Positions 44,025 to 53,912 of a stretch of DNA of 64,000 bases are shown here, in pieces (within the stretch, counting starts at the first letter, position 1; the number at the start of each line of letters is the position of its first letter). Position numbers and translations under genes: made by a program. Source of the DNA: Pseudomonas putida (GTDB taxonomy: Bacteria > Pseudomonadota > Gammaproteobacteria > Pseudomonadales > Pseudomonadaceae); assembly GCF_001976065.1 (NCBI RefSeq), contig NZ_MNAH01000011.1, forward strand, positions 62,055 through 126,054, written 5' to 3'. Below the pieces are notes generated by a model. That model searched no databases and was not told the origin of the DNA. It saw only the letters and a list, made by a program, of their open reading frames with translations.

Positions 44025-44584
44025 ACAAAGATTCCTCGCCCCGGGCTTCGGTCCTGCAGCACGTCAGTCAGAACATTCGTCGGTTGCGCCATGCCGCCGA
44101 CATGAGCCAGACCGCGTTGGCGGAAAAATCCGGGGTCAGTCGCCGGATGCTGGTGGCCATCGAGGCCGGTGAAAAGAATGTCAGCCTGACGACCCTCGAC
44201 CGGGTCGCCGAAGCACTGGACGTGGCCTTCAGCGACCTGATCCAGGCCCCCGATGTGCGCGACCATAGCCGCATCAACGAGCTGGCCTGGGCCGGTACCA
44301 TCCCCGGCAGCAAGGCGGTGCTGCTGGCCAAAGCCAACGCCACCCGGGAAGTCGAACTCTGGGAATGGCGCCTCGAACCAGGCGAGCACTACCCGTCGGA
44401 GCCGGATGCCGACGGCTGGAGCGAACAGTTCTACGTCTTCGAAGGCTGCCTGACGGTGATGGTCGGCGATGTGCCGCACACCATCAGTGCCGGCGAGTTC
44501 TTCATGTTTGCCAGCAACCAGCCTCACTCCTATCGCAACGATGGGCCGGTGGCGGTACGGTTCGTGCGCAACGTGGTGATTTGA
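44021..44584 (+). CDS. XRE-family regulator with C-terminal cupin domain
   Basis: A 187-residue protein. Residues about 14-68 form an XRE helix-turn-helix (IRRLRHAADMSQTALAEKSG, VSRRMLVAIEAGEKNVSLTT). Residues about 105-185 form a single cupin domain (EPGEHYPSEPDADGWSEQFY, ISAGEFFMFASNQPHSYRND) with likely metal ligands. GTG 44021 is the only good start and lies inside an operator-like palindrome, suggesting autoregulation. Such regulators often control a neighbouring transporter or catabolic gene; the divergent EamA exporter fits. The ligand is unknown. Confidence 0.87.
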   Translation: MHKDSSPRASVLQHVSQNIRRLRHAADMSQTALAEKSGVSRRMLVAIEAGEKNVSLTTLDRVAEALDVAFSDLIQAPDVRDHSRINELAWAGTIPGSKAVLLAKANATREVELWEWRLEPGEHYPSEPDADGWSEQFYVFEGCLTVMVGDVPHTISAGEFFMFASNQPHSYRNDGPVAVRFVRNVVI

Positions 44585-44907
44585 CTGTTGGCCCATCAAC
44601 AGCGGATCGACAGTTTGCTGTTTCAAAGCTGTAAGGGTTTCTTTGATTGTCTATTAACCTGTTGAAAAATATATAAATTATATTCAGGCATGACTCCTGC
44701 GATGCTCTGGGCACCTGTCCACCAGACTCTCGGAGTGCCGTTTGATGGCCCGTGAAATTCCGATCGTGCGGCGGATCCCTGGACGCCGCCGGCAAGGGCC
44801 CTCCCATGATCTCGAGCGACGTATCCTACTTTGGTACTGCTCGATGAAACTTCCATGGGTTTGGCGCCTATTATCGTCGAGGATAAACACTGATCAGTGA
44901 GAACGGC
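44585..44907. other. Intergenic region with an A/T-rich segment
   Basis: A 323-bp gap without a supportable gene. The segment 44635-44695 is strikingly A/T-rich (GAAAAATATATAAATTATAT), unlike the surrounding DNA, and may be a promoter or a foreign remnant. A short stem GGCGG-ATCCCTGGA-CGCC lies near 44773. Confidence 0.4.
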
Positions 44908-46338
44908 ATGAGTGAAACCCGAAGCGGGCAGGCGACCGACGCCATCCGTCACGCGGACATCCTGATCATCGGCGGCGGCCTCAGCGGCACGATGCTGGCG
45001 GCGCAATTGTTGCGTCTGCCCGGCAAGCGCCGGGTGCTGGTCATCGAGCCGCGCGCCGAACTGGGGCGCGGCGAAGCCTATAGCGCTGTGGAGCTGGGGC
45101 ATACGCTCAATGGCAACGCGGCGCGCATGAGCGTCGATCCGGACAATGCCGACGACCTGACCCAATGGCTCACCGACTACATTGCGGCCGGCGGTTGGCC
45201 GGAGTCGGATGAGCAGCCTGTACCGATCAGCGAGCTGTTCCCGCCACGGGGGATTTTCGGCCTGTACGTGCAGCAGCGTCTTGCCGAGGCGCAAGCGGTG
45301 GGGGCGTTGAACGGCTCAACGGTCGAGCATGTGCAGGCCGAGGTGGTTGATCTGCAAACCGATGCGCAGTCGGTGCACTTGACCTTGAGCGAGGGCCAGC
45401 ACTTGCAGGGTTCCTTCGCGGTGCTCGCTACGGGGATGTTCCCGGCCGCGCGCACGCCCCAGACTGAATCCAGCGGCTTGAACGCGGCGGCGCTTGACCC
45501 TTGGGATGTGGCGGCGATGCAGCAACTCGATCCGCAGTCGACGGTGCTGATCATCGGCTCGGGCCTGACCATGGTCGATGCCGTGGTGTCACTGGAGCAG
45601 GCCGGGCATCGCGGACCGATCGAAGTGTTTTCCCGTCACGGCCTGCTGCCCCATGTGCGGCGGCAGCCACCGGCGTGGGTCGATTTTCTGGCCGAGGATC
45701 ACAGCATACGCACGCCGCGACAGCTGGTACGTGAACTGCGCCGGCATTGCCGCGAGGCCATTGCCCAGGGGATCGACTGGCAAGCGCCGCTGGACACGGT
45801 GCGGGCGCACATCGGGCGCTTGTGGAATCAGGCCACCGACGTGCAGCGCCGTCAGTTCGTCAGGCATGTTCGGCCCTGGTGGGAAAGTCATCACCATCGC
45901 TCGCCGCCGTTGAGCGCCGAGTTGGTGGAGCGTTTGCACGGGGAAGGGCGGTTGCGGATTCAGGCGGCGTCGTTCAAAGGGCTGCAACCCACTTCGGGCA
46001 ATGGAGTGAGTATATGTATCCGCCGTCGGGGTGAAGCGCAAACGGTGGTGGTCAGTGGCGCGGCGCTGATCAATTCCAGTGGCATCGAATATGACTGGCG
46101 CCGGGTAGCTCGCCCGTTGCCCCGACAATTGCTGGCGCGCGGGCTTGTCCGGCCGGGACACCTGGCACTGGGCATTGCCGCAGAGGTCGACGGCGCGGTG
46201 TTGAATGCCGATGGCCAGGCTGCCAGCCGATTGTTTGCCATGGGGCCGCCATTGCGCGGGATGTGGTGGGAGAGCACCGCCGTGACGGACGTGGCCAGTC
46301 AGGCCAAGGCGTTGGCTGCGCGGCTGGTAACGCCTTAG
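44908..46338 (+). CDS. FAD/NAD(P)-binding protein (HI0933/YdhS-like)
   Basis: A 476-residue flavoprotein. FAD motif ILIIGGGLSGTMLAAQLLRL; the NAD_binding_9-type stretch RAELGRGEAYSAVELGHTLN, GNAARMSVDPDNADD; and a second dinucleotide motif VLIIGSGLTMVDAVVSLEQA in the middle. It ends with GHLALGIAAEVDGAVLNADG, FAMGPPLRGMWWESTAV, which closes the FAD site in this family. Members are often annotated hydroxyacylglutathione-like or YdhS and are uncharacterised. The ATG follows GTGAGAACGGC. A strong terminator follows. Single gene. Confidence 0.83.
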   Translation: MSETRSGQATDAIRHADILIIGGGLSGTMLAAQLLRLPGKRRVLVIEPRAELGRGEAYSAVELGHTLNGNAARMSVDPDNADDLTQWLTDYIAAGGWPESDEQPVPISELFPPRGIFGLYVQQRLAEAQAVGALNGSTVEHVQAEVVDLQTDAQSVHLTLSEGQHLQGSFAVLATGMFPAARTPQTESSGLNAAALDPWDVAAMQQLDPQSTVLIIGSGLTMVDAVVSLEQAGHRGPIEVFSRHGLLPHVRRQPPAWVDFLAEDHSIRTPRQLVRELRRHCREAIAQGIDWQAPLDTVRAHIGRLWNQATDVQRRQFVRHVRPWWESHHHRSPPLSAELVERLHGEGRLRIQAASFKGLQPTSGNGVSICIRRRGEAQTVVVSGAALINSSGIEYDWRRVARPLPRQLLARGLVRPGHLALGIAAEVDGAVLNADGQAASRLFAMGPPLRGMWWESTAVTDVASQAKALAARLVTP

Positions 46339-46348
46339 TGCTCAAATG

Positions 46349-46382
46349 AAAGAAACCCCGCATTTGGCGGGGTTTCTTTTTT
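46349..46382 (+). terminator. Rho-independent terminator
   Basis: AAAGAAACCCCGC-ATTT-GGCGGGGTTTCTTTTTT, a long stem with flanking A and T runs, usable in both directions, between the FAD protein gene and the convergent small secreted protein gene. Confidence 0.92.
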
Positions 46383-46403
46383 CAAACAGCCCAAGGCCGT
46401 TGA

Positions 46404-46628
46404 TCAATAGCGCTGATATTTGGAACCGAACTCCGGACGATTTTCCGCGACGTAGAGTTTGCTCGCCTGGCTGTCCTTGTGGTCATCACTGACGGTGTTC
46501 ATGTTCAGGGTGGCCGGTTGGCTGACCTTCACAGCGGCAACCATGGGTGCAGTGGCGTGTGGGGCGGCGATGGCGCAAGTGCTGCCAAGAACTGCAAGAG
46601 CGAAGCCGATACCGATGATGCTTTTCAT
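46404..46628 (-). CDS. Small secreted protein, unknown function
   Basis: A 74-residue protein with a signal peptide (MKSIIGIGFALAVLGSTCAI, cut near AAPHA). The mature part, ATAPMVAAVKVSQPATLNMN, then VSDDHKDSQASKLYVAENRP, is short and polar and contains no Cys. GGAGCAACATC precedes ATG 46628. It is convergent with the FAD protein gene and shares its terminator. Not recognised; a periplasmic location is likely. Confidence 0.7.
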   Translation of the reverse strand: MKSIIGIGFALAVLGSTCAIAAPHATAPMVAAVKVSQPATLNMNTVSDDHKDSQASKLYVAENRPEFGSKYQRY

Positions 46629-46752
46629 GATGTTGCTCCAGAGCGTGGGAAGAAGATGTGGCCACTGTAGTGCTGGAGCACCGTGATGAAAAAACACCAC
46701 TGCGCATAGTCGTTATCGAGCGCGTTGATCTGTGGGCGCGGGATACGACGAT

Positions 46753-47493
<741 letters not shown>

Positions 47494-47535
47494 CGGTCGA
47501 TCCTCTTGTATCTGCCTCAAAGCCAACCATACATT

Positions 47536-47610
47536 CTGTAGGAGCTGGCTTGCCAGCGAAGGCGGCATCAGTTTCACCATCGCAATGGCCAGCAAGCCGG
47601 CTCCTACAGA
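47536..47610. repeat. REP pair, GAGCTGGCTTGCCAGC type
   Basis: CTGTAGGAGCTGGCTTGCCA and the diverged inverse copy GCCAGCAAGCCGGCTCCTAC with a 30-bp spacer, upstream of the response regulator and downstream of ppnN. Confidence 0.9.
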
Positions 47611-47619
47611 TTTGTGTAT

Positions 47620-47656
47620 CCCTAGAAACAACAAGCCGAAGCATTTGGCTTCGGCT
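47620..47656 (-). terminator. Terminator of ppnN
   Basis: On the minus strand AGCCGAAGC-CAAAT-GCTTCGGCT is followed by TGTTGTTTC. It starts about 28 bp after the ppnN stop. Confidence 0.75.
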
Positions 47657-47683
47657 CGCGTTCAACAATTTACAGCAACTTGA

Positions 47684-49057
47684 TCACGCAACCACTCGAT
47701 AACACGGCACATAAGCCGCGCCACCCGGCAGTTTCATCCGGTGCTGGGCGACGAAGGCCTTGAGCAGTTGATCCAACGGTTGCATGACGGCCGCATCGCC
47801 GCGGATCTGGTATGGCCCGTGTTTTTCGATCAGGCGGATGCCCTTGTCCTTGACGTTGCCGGCGACGATGCCGGAGAACGCACGGCGCAGGTTGGCGGCC
47901 AGTTCGTGGGCCGGCAGGTCGCGGCTCAGCTTGAGGTTGGCCATGTTTTCGTGGGTCGGGTCGAACGGACGCTGGAAACCTTCGTCGATCTTCAGCAGCC
48001 AGTTGAAATGGAACGCGTCGTTGCGTTCGCGGCGGAACTGTTTGACTGCCTTGAGGCCCTGGGTCATCTGCCGGGCGACTTCTGCCGGGTTGTCGATGAT
48101 GATCTGGTAATGCTTCTTGGCGGCTTCGCCCAAGGTGGCGCCGACGAACGCGTCAAGCTGTTCGAGGTAGGGCGCGGCATGTTTCGGTCCGGTGAGGATG
48201 ACCGGGAAGGGCAGGCCTTCGTTGTCCGGGTGCATCAGGATGCCGAGCAGGTAGAGGAACTCTTCGGCGGTACCGGCGCCGCCGGGGAAAATGATGATGC
48301 CGTGGCCGACGCGAACGAAGGCTTCCAGGCGCTTCTCGATGTCGGGCAGGATCACCAGCTCGTTGACGATCGGGTTCGGCGCTTCGGCGGCGATGATCCC
48401 CGGTTCAGTCAGGCCAAGGTAGCGCCCACCGTGGATACGCTGCTTGGCATGGGCGATGGTGGCGCCCTTCATCGGGCCTTTCATCACGCCAGGGCCGCAA
48501 CCTGTGCAGACGTCCAGGCTGCGCAGGCCCAGTTCGTGGCCGACCTTCTTGGTGTATTTGTATTCTTCGGTGTTGATCGAGTGGCCGCCCCAGCACACAA
48601 CGATCTTCGGCTCGACGCCGGGGCGCAGGGTGCGGGCGTTGCGCAGCAGGTGGAAGACATAATCGCTGATGCCCTGGGAGGTGCTCAGGTCGATGCGTTG
48701 GCTGTCGAGTTCGTTTTCGGTGTAGACGATGTCGCGCAGGGCGCTGAACAACATCTCACGGGTACTGGCAATCATTTCGCCGTCGACGAAGGCGTCGGCC
48801 GGGGCGTTCAGCAGTTCCAGGCGTACGCCGCGGTCTTGCTGGTGGATGCGGATTTCGAAGTCCTTGTAGGCTTCGAGGATGGTCTTGGCGTTATCGACGT
48901 GGGCGCCGGTGTTGAGGATGGCCAGGGCGCATTGGCGGAAGATGTCGTAGGTGCTGCCGGATCCGGCTTCGCTCAGTTGCTGGACTTCCCGTTGAGAGAG
49001 TGTTTCCAGGCTGCCTTTCGGGCTGACCGAAGCATTGATTACTTGTCGTTGGGTCAT
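47684..49057 (-). CDS. ppnN: Pyrimidine/purine nucleotide 5'-monophosphate nucleosidase (LOG family)
   Basis: A 457-residue protein, the length of E. coli PpnN/YgdH. It has an N-terminal DUF4478-type domain, the central Rossmann LOG domain with CTGCGPGVMKGPMKGATIAH and the PGGxGTxxE signature IIFPGGAGTAEEFLYLLGIL, and a C-terminal DUF3412 domain ending PGGAAYVPCYRVVA. PpnN splits nucleoside monophosphates into base and ribose 5-phosphate and is controlled by (p)ppGpp in E. coli. Single gene with its own terminator. Start at ATG 49057 after GGATCATTGA. Confidence 0.92.
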   Translation of the reverse strand: MTQRQVINASVSPKGSLETLSQREVQQLSEAGSGSTYDIFRQCALAILNTGAHVDNAKTILEAYKDFEIRIHQQDRGVRLELLNAPADAFVDGEMIASTREMLFSALRDIVYTENELDSQRIDLSTSQGISDYVFHLLRNARTLRPGVEPKIVVCWGGHSINTEEYKYTKKVGHELGLRSLDVCTGCGPGVMKGPMKGATIAHAKQRIHGGRYLGLTEPGIIAAEAPNPIVNELVILPDIEKRLEAFVRVGHGIIIFPGGAGTAEEFLYLLGILMHPDNEGLPFPVILTGPKHAAPYLEQLDAFVGATLGEAAKKHYQIIIDNPAEVARQMTQGLKAVKQFRRERNDAFHFNWLLKIDEGFQRPFDPTHENMANLKLSRDLPAHELAANLRRAFSGIVAGNVKDKGIRLIEKHGPYQIRGDAAVMQPLDQLLKAFVAQHRMKLPGGAAYVPCYRVVA

Positions 49058-49291
49058 TCAATGATCCTTAAAACGATGCCATTCACGCGCAAACAACGAA
49101 TGGCATCCGAATAGAGAGTATCCATGAAAGAAGATGGCACGAACTGCGCGGTCTCGCCACGTCCTCCTTTTGATGATGTATAGATGAAAAGGAGCCCCAG
49201 CATAGCTAAATCCGTCGCAGAGGCGATAATGGCCCGCGGTCTTTTTAACCTGTGACCTTTTTTACCATTGAAGCAAAGGAATCCCGACGTC

Positions 49292-49819
49292 ATGTTCGAA
49301 ATCCAGCCGATGAACGCCGACGACTATCGGCAGCGGACGCGGCGCAGCACGGTGATGATCGCGCTGATCTTCCTGGCGCTGGCGATGGCCCTGTCCACCG
49401 CGGCGGTGACCTTGTTCGGCGAGCCCGGAGGGGACAATCTGCGCTTCAACATCGGCGGGGTGTTCGCCGCGGTATTGATCATGGCCGGATTGATGCGCAA
49501 GGTGTTCTGGCACCAGGCGTGGATGGCGCCGGCGGTCTACAGCTGGCAGCTCAAGCGCAGCCTGATGAGCATCACCAACGTCATGCACCACCTCAAGGCT
49601 GCCGTGGAGGCGGGAGACCCGGACGCCATGAGGCTTCTGCGCTTCTATCACCTGGGATTGAGCCAGATGCATCAACTGGACGGTAACTCCAGCGATGATG
49701 CGCAATTACACCGGGATATGCAGGAGCATCAAGCGAGAATGGAAGCGCTGGGTATCGATACCCGGCAGACGCGACTTGACCCAGCCTGGCTGGACGCTTT
49801 AAAGGGCGCAGCGCGATAA
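49292..49819 (+). CDS. DUF3087-family membrane protein
   Basis: A 175-residue protein. Two helices (TVMIALIFLALAMALSTAAV and FNIGGVFAAVLIMAGLMRKV) are followed by a cytoplasmic helical region starting FWHQAWMAPAVYSWQLKRSL. This is the DUF3087 pattern, found in gammaproteobacteria. I chose ATG 49292; the eight extra residues of the longer frame come before a poor start. It is upstream of and on the same strand as a diguanylate cyclase gene, 48 bp apart. Function is unknown. Confidence 0.85.
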   Translation: MFEIQPMNADDYRQRTRRSTVMIALIFLALAMALSTAAVTLFGEPGGDNLRFNIGGVFAAVLIMAGLMRKVFWHQAWMAPAVYSWQLKRSLMSITNVMHHLKAAVEAGDPDAMRLLRFYHLGLSQMHQLDGNSSDDAQLHRDMQEHQARMEALGIDTRQTRLDPAWLDALKGAAR

Positions 49820-49867
49820 GCAATGGAGAAAGCAAGGCCTTTATATTCGATTCAAGGAGCGAACGTC

Positions 49868-51421
49868 ATGAGGCATCCATCCACTAACGGGCGTATCGAA
49901 AAAAACCGGTACGGTATCGCAAGGCTCAAGACTCGATCGGCCGTGACGCTGATGATTGCCGTCTGCCTGTCGATGGTGGTGATCGTGAGCTGGGAAACCT
50001 GGAACTCGCGCCAGTACCATCTGCATGACAAGGAAGTGGCGATGTCCAACCTTGCGCAGACCCTGGCCTCGCAGGCCCAGGCGGCGATCAAGCAAGCCGA
50101 CACGCTGCTGTTCACCCTGGTCGATCGCCTGGAGAACGACGGAATCGAACAGGGTCGGCTCGATCGCCTGCAACGCTTGCTCCGCGCCCAGCGCAGTGAG
50201 TTGCGCCAGCTCCATGGGCTGTTCGTCTATGACGAAACCGGCAAATGGATCGCCAACTCCAATGGTGCCGAGGTGGGGGGCGCCAACAATTCCGACCGAG
50301 AGTATTTCATCTATCACCGCGATCATCCGGACCGCGGACCGCACATTGGCCCTTCGATCAAGAGCCGTTCCAGCGGCGAATGGATCATGACGGTGTCACG
50401 GCGGATCAATTATCCGGATGGCCGTTTCGCTGGCGTGGCCCTTGCCACCCTCTACCTCAGCCATTTCCTGCAGCTTTACGATGGCATCGACATGGGCGAG
50501 AACGGCGTGATCAACCTGATCGCCGACGATGCCAGCATCATCGTCCGTCGGCCGTTTCACGAAGCGGACATCGGTACCAGCCTGGCCAGGAGCCCGCTGT
50601 TCACCCGACTTTTGCCCCAGGGCAGTTCGGGGACGGCAACCGTCCGCTCGATCATGGATGGCGTGGAACGGGTCGTGGGTTTTCGCCGGGTCGAGGGTTA
50701 CCCGCTGATCGTCTTTGCCGCGCTCAACAAGGATGAGGTGCTGGCCGGCTGGCGCCAGCAGTCCTTGCTCAGTGCGGGTATCGTCGCGCTGCTGCTCGGG
50801 GTACTGGGGGCGCTCGGCTATCGCCTGATCAGGTTGATGAAGAAGCAGGACCGCATCCAGGGGGATTTGCTCGGTACCCAGGAGAGGCTGCTTGAGCTCA
50901 ATCGCAACCTTGAATTGCTGGCACTGGAGGACGCGCTCACGGGCCTGGCCAACCGACGCCAGTTCGACCTGTTCATCCAGGCGGAAATGAGCCGCGCCCG
51001 ACACAACGTCACGGGGTTGGCCCTGCTGATGATCGATGTCGATCATTTCAAGCCGTTCAACGATCGCTATGGCCACTTGGCCGGCGATGAGTGTCTGCGC
51101 AAGATCGGTGCGATCATTACCGAGCACATCAAGCGCCCGGGCGATCTGGCTGCGCGCTTTGGCGGCGAGGAATTTGCCGTGGTGCTGCCGGGGACTGACT
51201 ACGTTGGCGCATTCCTGCTGGCGGAGAAAATCCGTCATGCGGTGCAGGCCTGCGGCTTGCCGCACAGTGAAAGCCCTGATGGCAAGGTCACGGTCAGCGT
51301 GGGGGTTTGCGGCTACGATCCGGCGTCACAAGCCCAGACCGGCGAGCTCATCGGGGCGGCCGACAAGGCGCTGTACGTGGCCAAGGCCAGCGGACGGAAC
51401 ATGAGCGTGATCGCCAACTGA
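49868..51421 (+). CDS. Membrane diguanylate cyclase with dCache-type sensor
   Basis: A 517-residue protein. A first helix (about residues 22-42) and a second (about 290-310) flank a periplasmic dCache_1-like domain with GLFVYDETGKWIANSNGAEV and SREYFIYHRDHPDRGPHIGP-like stretches. The GGDEF domain follows, with LMIDVDHFKPFNDRYGHLAG and the active-site motif RFGGEEFAVVLPG, so c-di-GMP synthesis is expected. An RxxD inhibitory site upstream of GGEEF is not evident. ATG 49868 follows AAGGAGCGAACGTC. It may be co-transcribed with the DUF3087 gene. The periplasmic ligand is unknown. Confidence 0.91.
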   Translation: MRHPSTNGRIEKNRYGIARLKTRSAVTLMIAVCLSMVVIVSWETWNSRQYHLHDKEVAMSNLAQTLASQAQAAIKQADTLLFTLVDRLENDGIEQGRLDRLQRLLRAQRSELRQLHGLFVYDETGKWIANSNGAEVGGANNSDREYFIYHRDHPDRGPHIGPSIKSRSSGEWIMTVSRRINYPDGRFAGVALATLYLSHFLQLYDGIDMGENGVINLIADDASIIVRRPFHEADIGTSLARSPLFTRLLPQGSSGTATVRSIMDGVERVVGFRRVEGYPLIVFAALNKDEVLAGWRQQSLLSAGIVALLLGVLGALGYRLIRLMKKQDRIQGDLLGTQERLLELNRNLELLALEDALTGLANRRQFDLFIQAEMSRARHNVTGLALLMIDVDHFKPFNDRYGHLAGDECLRKIGAIITEHIKRPGDLAARFGGEEFAVVLPGTDYVGAFLLAEKIRHAVQACGLPHSESPDGKVTVSVGVCGYDPASQAQTGELIGAADKALYVAKASGRNMSVIAN

Positions 51422-51424
51422 GGT

Positions 51425-52342
51425 TCAGGCAAAGCGGTCGTTGCCTTGTACCAGTCGGGTGCAAAGGTACGACTGCTTGAGCTTTTCCAGCCACCAGCCC
51501 AGCGCCCGCCCGTCGTGATCGCCGCGCCAGCCGGCATACAGGATGTTCGGTTCGCGCGGGTCTGCCATCTGCTTTTCAACCAGCGAGCCATTGCGCAGTA
51601 ACGAGCCGACCCGGTGCCTGGGCAGCCAGCCCACACCGAGGCTGTCGCACTGGGCGAGGATTTTCGCGCGCATGCTCGGCACGGCCAGCACCGACTGGCC
51701 CCCCGAGACGCCGTAGGTACTGCCTTCGCTGGCCCGCGACGAGTCGGCCACGACAATCGCCCGGTGCTGCGCCACCTCGGCGCGGCTGATCGGTTCCCTG
51801 GCCTTGGCCAGCGGGTGCCTGGGCGAGACGGCGAACACCCATTCCATTTCCCCCAGTTGCATCCAGCGCAGGGACGCGATGGCCGGCGGTTCGTTGGTGG
51901 CGCCGATGATCAGGTCCGCGCGGCCTTCACGCAGGGCCTCCCAGACACCCCGGAGCACTTCCTGGGTGATGCGCAGCGGTACGCCGGAACCCAGTGCATC
52001 GAATTCGTGGATGACCGGGATCAGTGTCTCGAACTCCAGTAGTTCATCGGTGACGATCCACAGTCGACTCTCCCAGCCACTGGCCACTTGCTGCACCCGC
52101 TGGGTCAGGCGCGAGACGTCTTGCAGCAGTCGGGCCGCTTCGTTGACCAATAATTCACCGGCCGGGGTGAGTTGCAGGCGGTAGCGCCGGCGATCGAACA
52201 GCAAGGCATCGAAGCGTTCTTCCAGTTGCCGCGCGGCATAGGACACCGTAGAGGGCGCCTTGCCGAGGTAGGCCGCGGCCCGCGACAGGCTGCCGGTTTC
52301 GCGGATCGCTTGCAGCAGCGTCAGGTCGTCAGTCGACAGCAT
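51425..52342 (-). CDS. LysR-family transcriptional regulator
   Basis: A 305-residue protein. Winged helix: MLSTDDLTLLQAIRETGSLS, RAAAYLGKAPSTVSYAARQL, EERFDALLFDRRRYRLQLTP. The co-inducer domain contains NEPPAIASLRWMQLGEMEWV and DSLGVGWLPRHRV, as in the YafC/AllS-type regulators. ATG 52342 starts the conserved domain; the longer frame to 52654 is antisense to DUF2784. It ends three bases from the diguanylate cyclase stop (convergent). Targets unknown. Confidence 0.88.
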   Translation of the reverse strand: MLSTDDLTLLQAIRETGSLSRAAAYLGKAPSTVSYAARQLEERFDALLFDRRRYRLQLTPAGELLVNEAARLLQDVSRLTQRVQQVASGWESRLWIVTDELLEFETLIPVIHEFDALGSGVPLRITQEVLRGVWEALREGRADLIIGATNEPPAIASLRWMQLGEMEWVFAVSPRHPLAKAREPISRAEVAQHRAIVVADSSRASEGSTYGVSGGQSVLAVPSMRAKILAQCDSLGVGWLPRHRVGSLLRNGSLVEKQMADPREPNILYAGWRGDHDGRALGWWLEKLKQSYLCTRLVQGNDRFA

Positions 52343-52368
52343 GGGCCGAGTCCTCGGTTTGACGGGAG

Positions 52369-52743
52369 TTACAATAGTCGTTGGCGTTTTCTGTGCCGGA
52401 ACAATCGCAGATAGACCAGTACGTTCACCAGCAGTACCACAGCGCCCAGCCCCAACTGGATGGCCGGTGTCAGCCCCGCCGGGTAAATGATCGGCCACAC
52501 GTAATGTTCGATGAAACCCGCGCCGTAGCCGCTTTGCCCTGCGGCCTGGCGCATGCTGTTTTCCCAGCGTGTCAGCGGGCAGGGCAGGTGGAAAACCTCC
52601 ACCGCCACGCCCCAAATGGCGGCGGGCAGGTGCCACGGCATCACGCGCGGCCATTTGAGAACCAGCAGCCCGCCGCCCACCACGAACACAATGAACGCCA
52701 GGTGCAACAGCACCAGGCCATCGGCGGCGATTCGATAGAGCAT
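52369..52743 (-). CDS. DUF2784-family membrane protein
   Basis: A 124-residue protein with three to four helices: GLVLLHLAFIVFVVGGGLLV, HLPAAIWGVAVEVFHLPCPL and the C-terminal LGLGAVVLLVNVLVYLRLF. The motif CPLTRWENSMR with FIEHYVWPIIYP is diagnostic of DUF2784. It lies 26 bp upstream of the LysR gene on the same strand and may be transcribed with it. Function is unknown. Confidence 0.86.
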   Translation of the reverse strand: MLYRIAADGLVLLHLAFIVFVVGGGLLVLKWPRVMPWHLPAAIWGVAVEVFHLPCPLTRWENSMRQAAGQSGYGAGFIEHYVWPIIYPAGLTPAIQLGLGAVVLLVNVLVYLRLFRHRKRQRLL

Positions 52744-52806
52744 GTCGACCCCCCCCTGGCGCGTCAGTCCAATCGTTGCATGGTACTCGGGCGGCTGCCG
52801 GGCGTT

Positions 52807-53682
52807 CTATCGATTGTCGCTGCCCAGCGCGCTGAGCACCTTTTTTAAACGCGTGCCCATGGCAGCGCTGCTGGGTTGCATCGGTGCGCGTAGCTCATCG
52901 CCGATCAAGCCTTGCAGGGCCAGCGCGGTTTTCACCGGTGCGGGGTTGGGTTCGATAAACAAGCTCTGGATCAGCGGCAGCAGCTGGAAGAACGTGGCAC
53001 GGCCGGCCGCCATTTGGTGGTCGCGAATCTGTCGGTACAACGCCACGAAGCGCTCGGGGTGGACGTGCGCCGACGCGGCAATCGCGCCCTTGGCGCCCAG
53101 GCACAGGGCATTGAAGATCTGGTTGTCTTCACCGCACAGCACGTCGACCTTGCCGCTGGCCAGCAATGCCAGGGTGTTACCGAGGTTGCCGCCACAGTCC
53201 TTGATCGCGACGATTCGCTCGTGGGCGACGATGTTGAGCAAGGTGGCCTGGTCGAAGGTCACACCGGTGCGGTAGGGAATGTCGTACAGGATCAGCGGCA
53301 CGCTGGAGGCGTCGGCGACCGTCTGGAAAAAGGCTTCGAGCCCGGCCTGGGACGGCCGGATGTAATACGGCGGCGGCACCAGCAGGCCGGCCACCGGGCG
53401 CTTGAGAATCTCGGCCTGAAAGTGCAGCAGCTCGATCAGGTTGTTGCCGGCCAGGCCCATGGCGACCTGTTGGGCAGGCACTTGTTCCAGCACCGCATCG
53501 AGCACCGCCAACTGCTCGTGCTTGCTCATCGCCGCCGGCTCGCCGGTGGTGCCACAGACAATCAGACCGTCGACGCCGTTTTCCAGCAGATGACTGACCA
53601 GCCGGCGCAAGCCGATGAAATCGATGGCGCCATTGTGGAACGGCGTGACGAGGGGAACCCAGATACCTTGAAACGATGACAT
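52807..53682 (-). CDS. DapA-family (dihydrodipicolinate synthase-like) aldolase/lyase
   Basis: A 291-residue TIM-barrel protein. Schiff-base Lys161 in IVAIKDCGG, catalytic Tyr133 with YDIPYRTG (Arg138, the aspartate-semialdehyde ligand of DapA), and Thr45-Thr46 in CGTTGEPAAM are all in the DapA positions. So it may be a true 4-hydroxy-tetrahydrodipicolinate synthase paralogue. Pseudomonas normally keeps its main dapA next to bamC/purC, which is not the case here, so a catabolic or secondary role is possible. The C-terminus LSALGSDNR is diverged. GGAGAAAGTGC precedes the ATG. Confidence 0.85.
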   Translation of the reverse strand: MSSFQGIWVPLVTPFHNGAIDFIGLRRLVSHLLENGVDGLIVCGTTGEPAAMSKHEQLAVLDAVLEQVPAQQVAMGLAGNNLIELLHFQAEILKRPVAGLLVPPPYYIRPSQAGLEAFFQTVADASSVPLILYDIPYRTGVTFDQATLLNIVAHERIVAIKDCGGNLGNTLALLASGKVDVLCGEDNQIFNALCLGAKGAIAASAHVHPERFVALYRQIRDHQMAAGRATFFQLLPLIQSLFIEPNPAPVKTALALQGLIGDELRAPMQPSSAAMGTRLKKVLSALGSDNR

Positions 53683-53769
53683 GCACTTTCTCCTGATGGT
53701 TGACCGATGTCGTCACCGTCAGAAGCGCAGGAGGAAGTAAGCAAGGGGAGGGTGGTCCGTCGCGCTCAA

Positions 53770-53912
53770 TGTCCTGTCAGCTCATCTGACGGGACAGCGC
53801 GCCCCGGTCACATGAGCGACTGTTTCTTCGATTTGAGGGTGCGCGCAACACGAGCCTGGGCCTTGGCAGTCAAGCCAATGACACAAGCGTCGAGATTGAA
53901 GGTTGCGGACAT
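53770..53912 (-). other. Candidate leader peptide and hairpin upstream of the DapA-family gene
   Basis: The 419-bp gap 53683-54101 contains a minus-strand short frame, 53912 to 53808, of 34 codons (MSATFNLDACVIGLTAKAQA, then RVARTLKSKKQSLM). Three Lys lie near its end. A stem GTCCCGTCAG/CTGACAGGAC follows at 53771-53796, upstream of the DapA-family gene. No ribosome site of note and no T run are present, so an attenuator is only a guess. The rest of the gap appears to hold the azlCD promoter. Confidence 0.2.

Noticed and set aside
47741..49114. A 457-codon plus-strand frame opposite ppnN
   Set aside because: Same length and place as ppnN but on the other strand; composition is that of a shadow frame.
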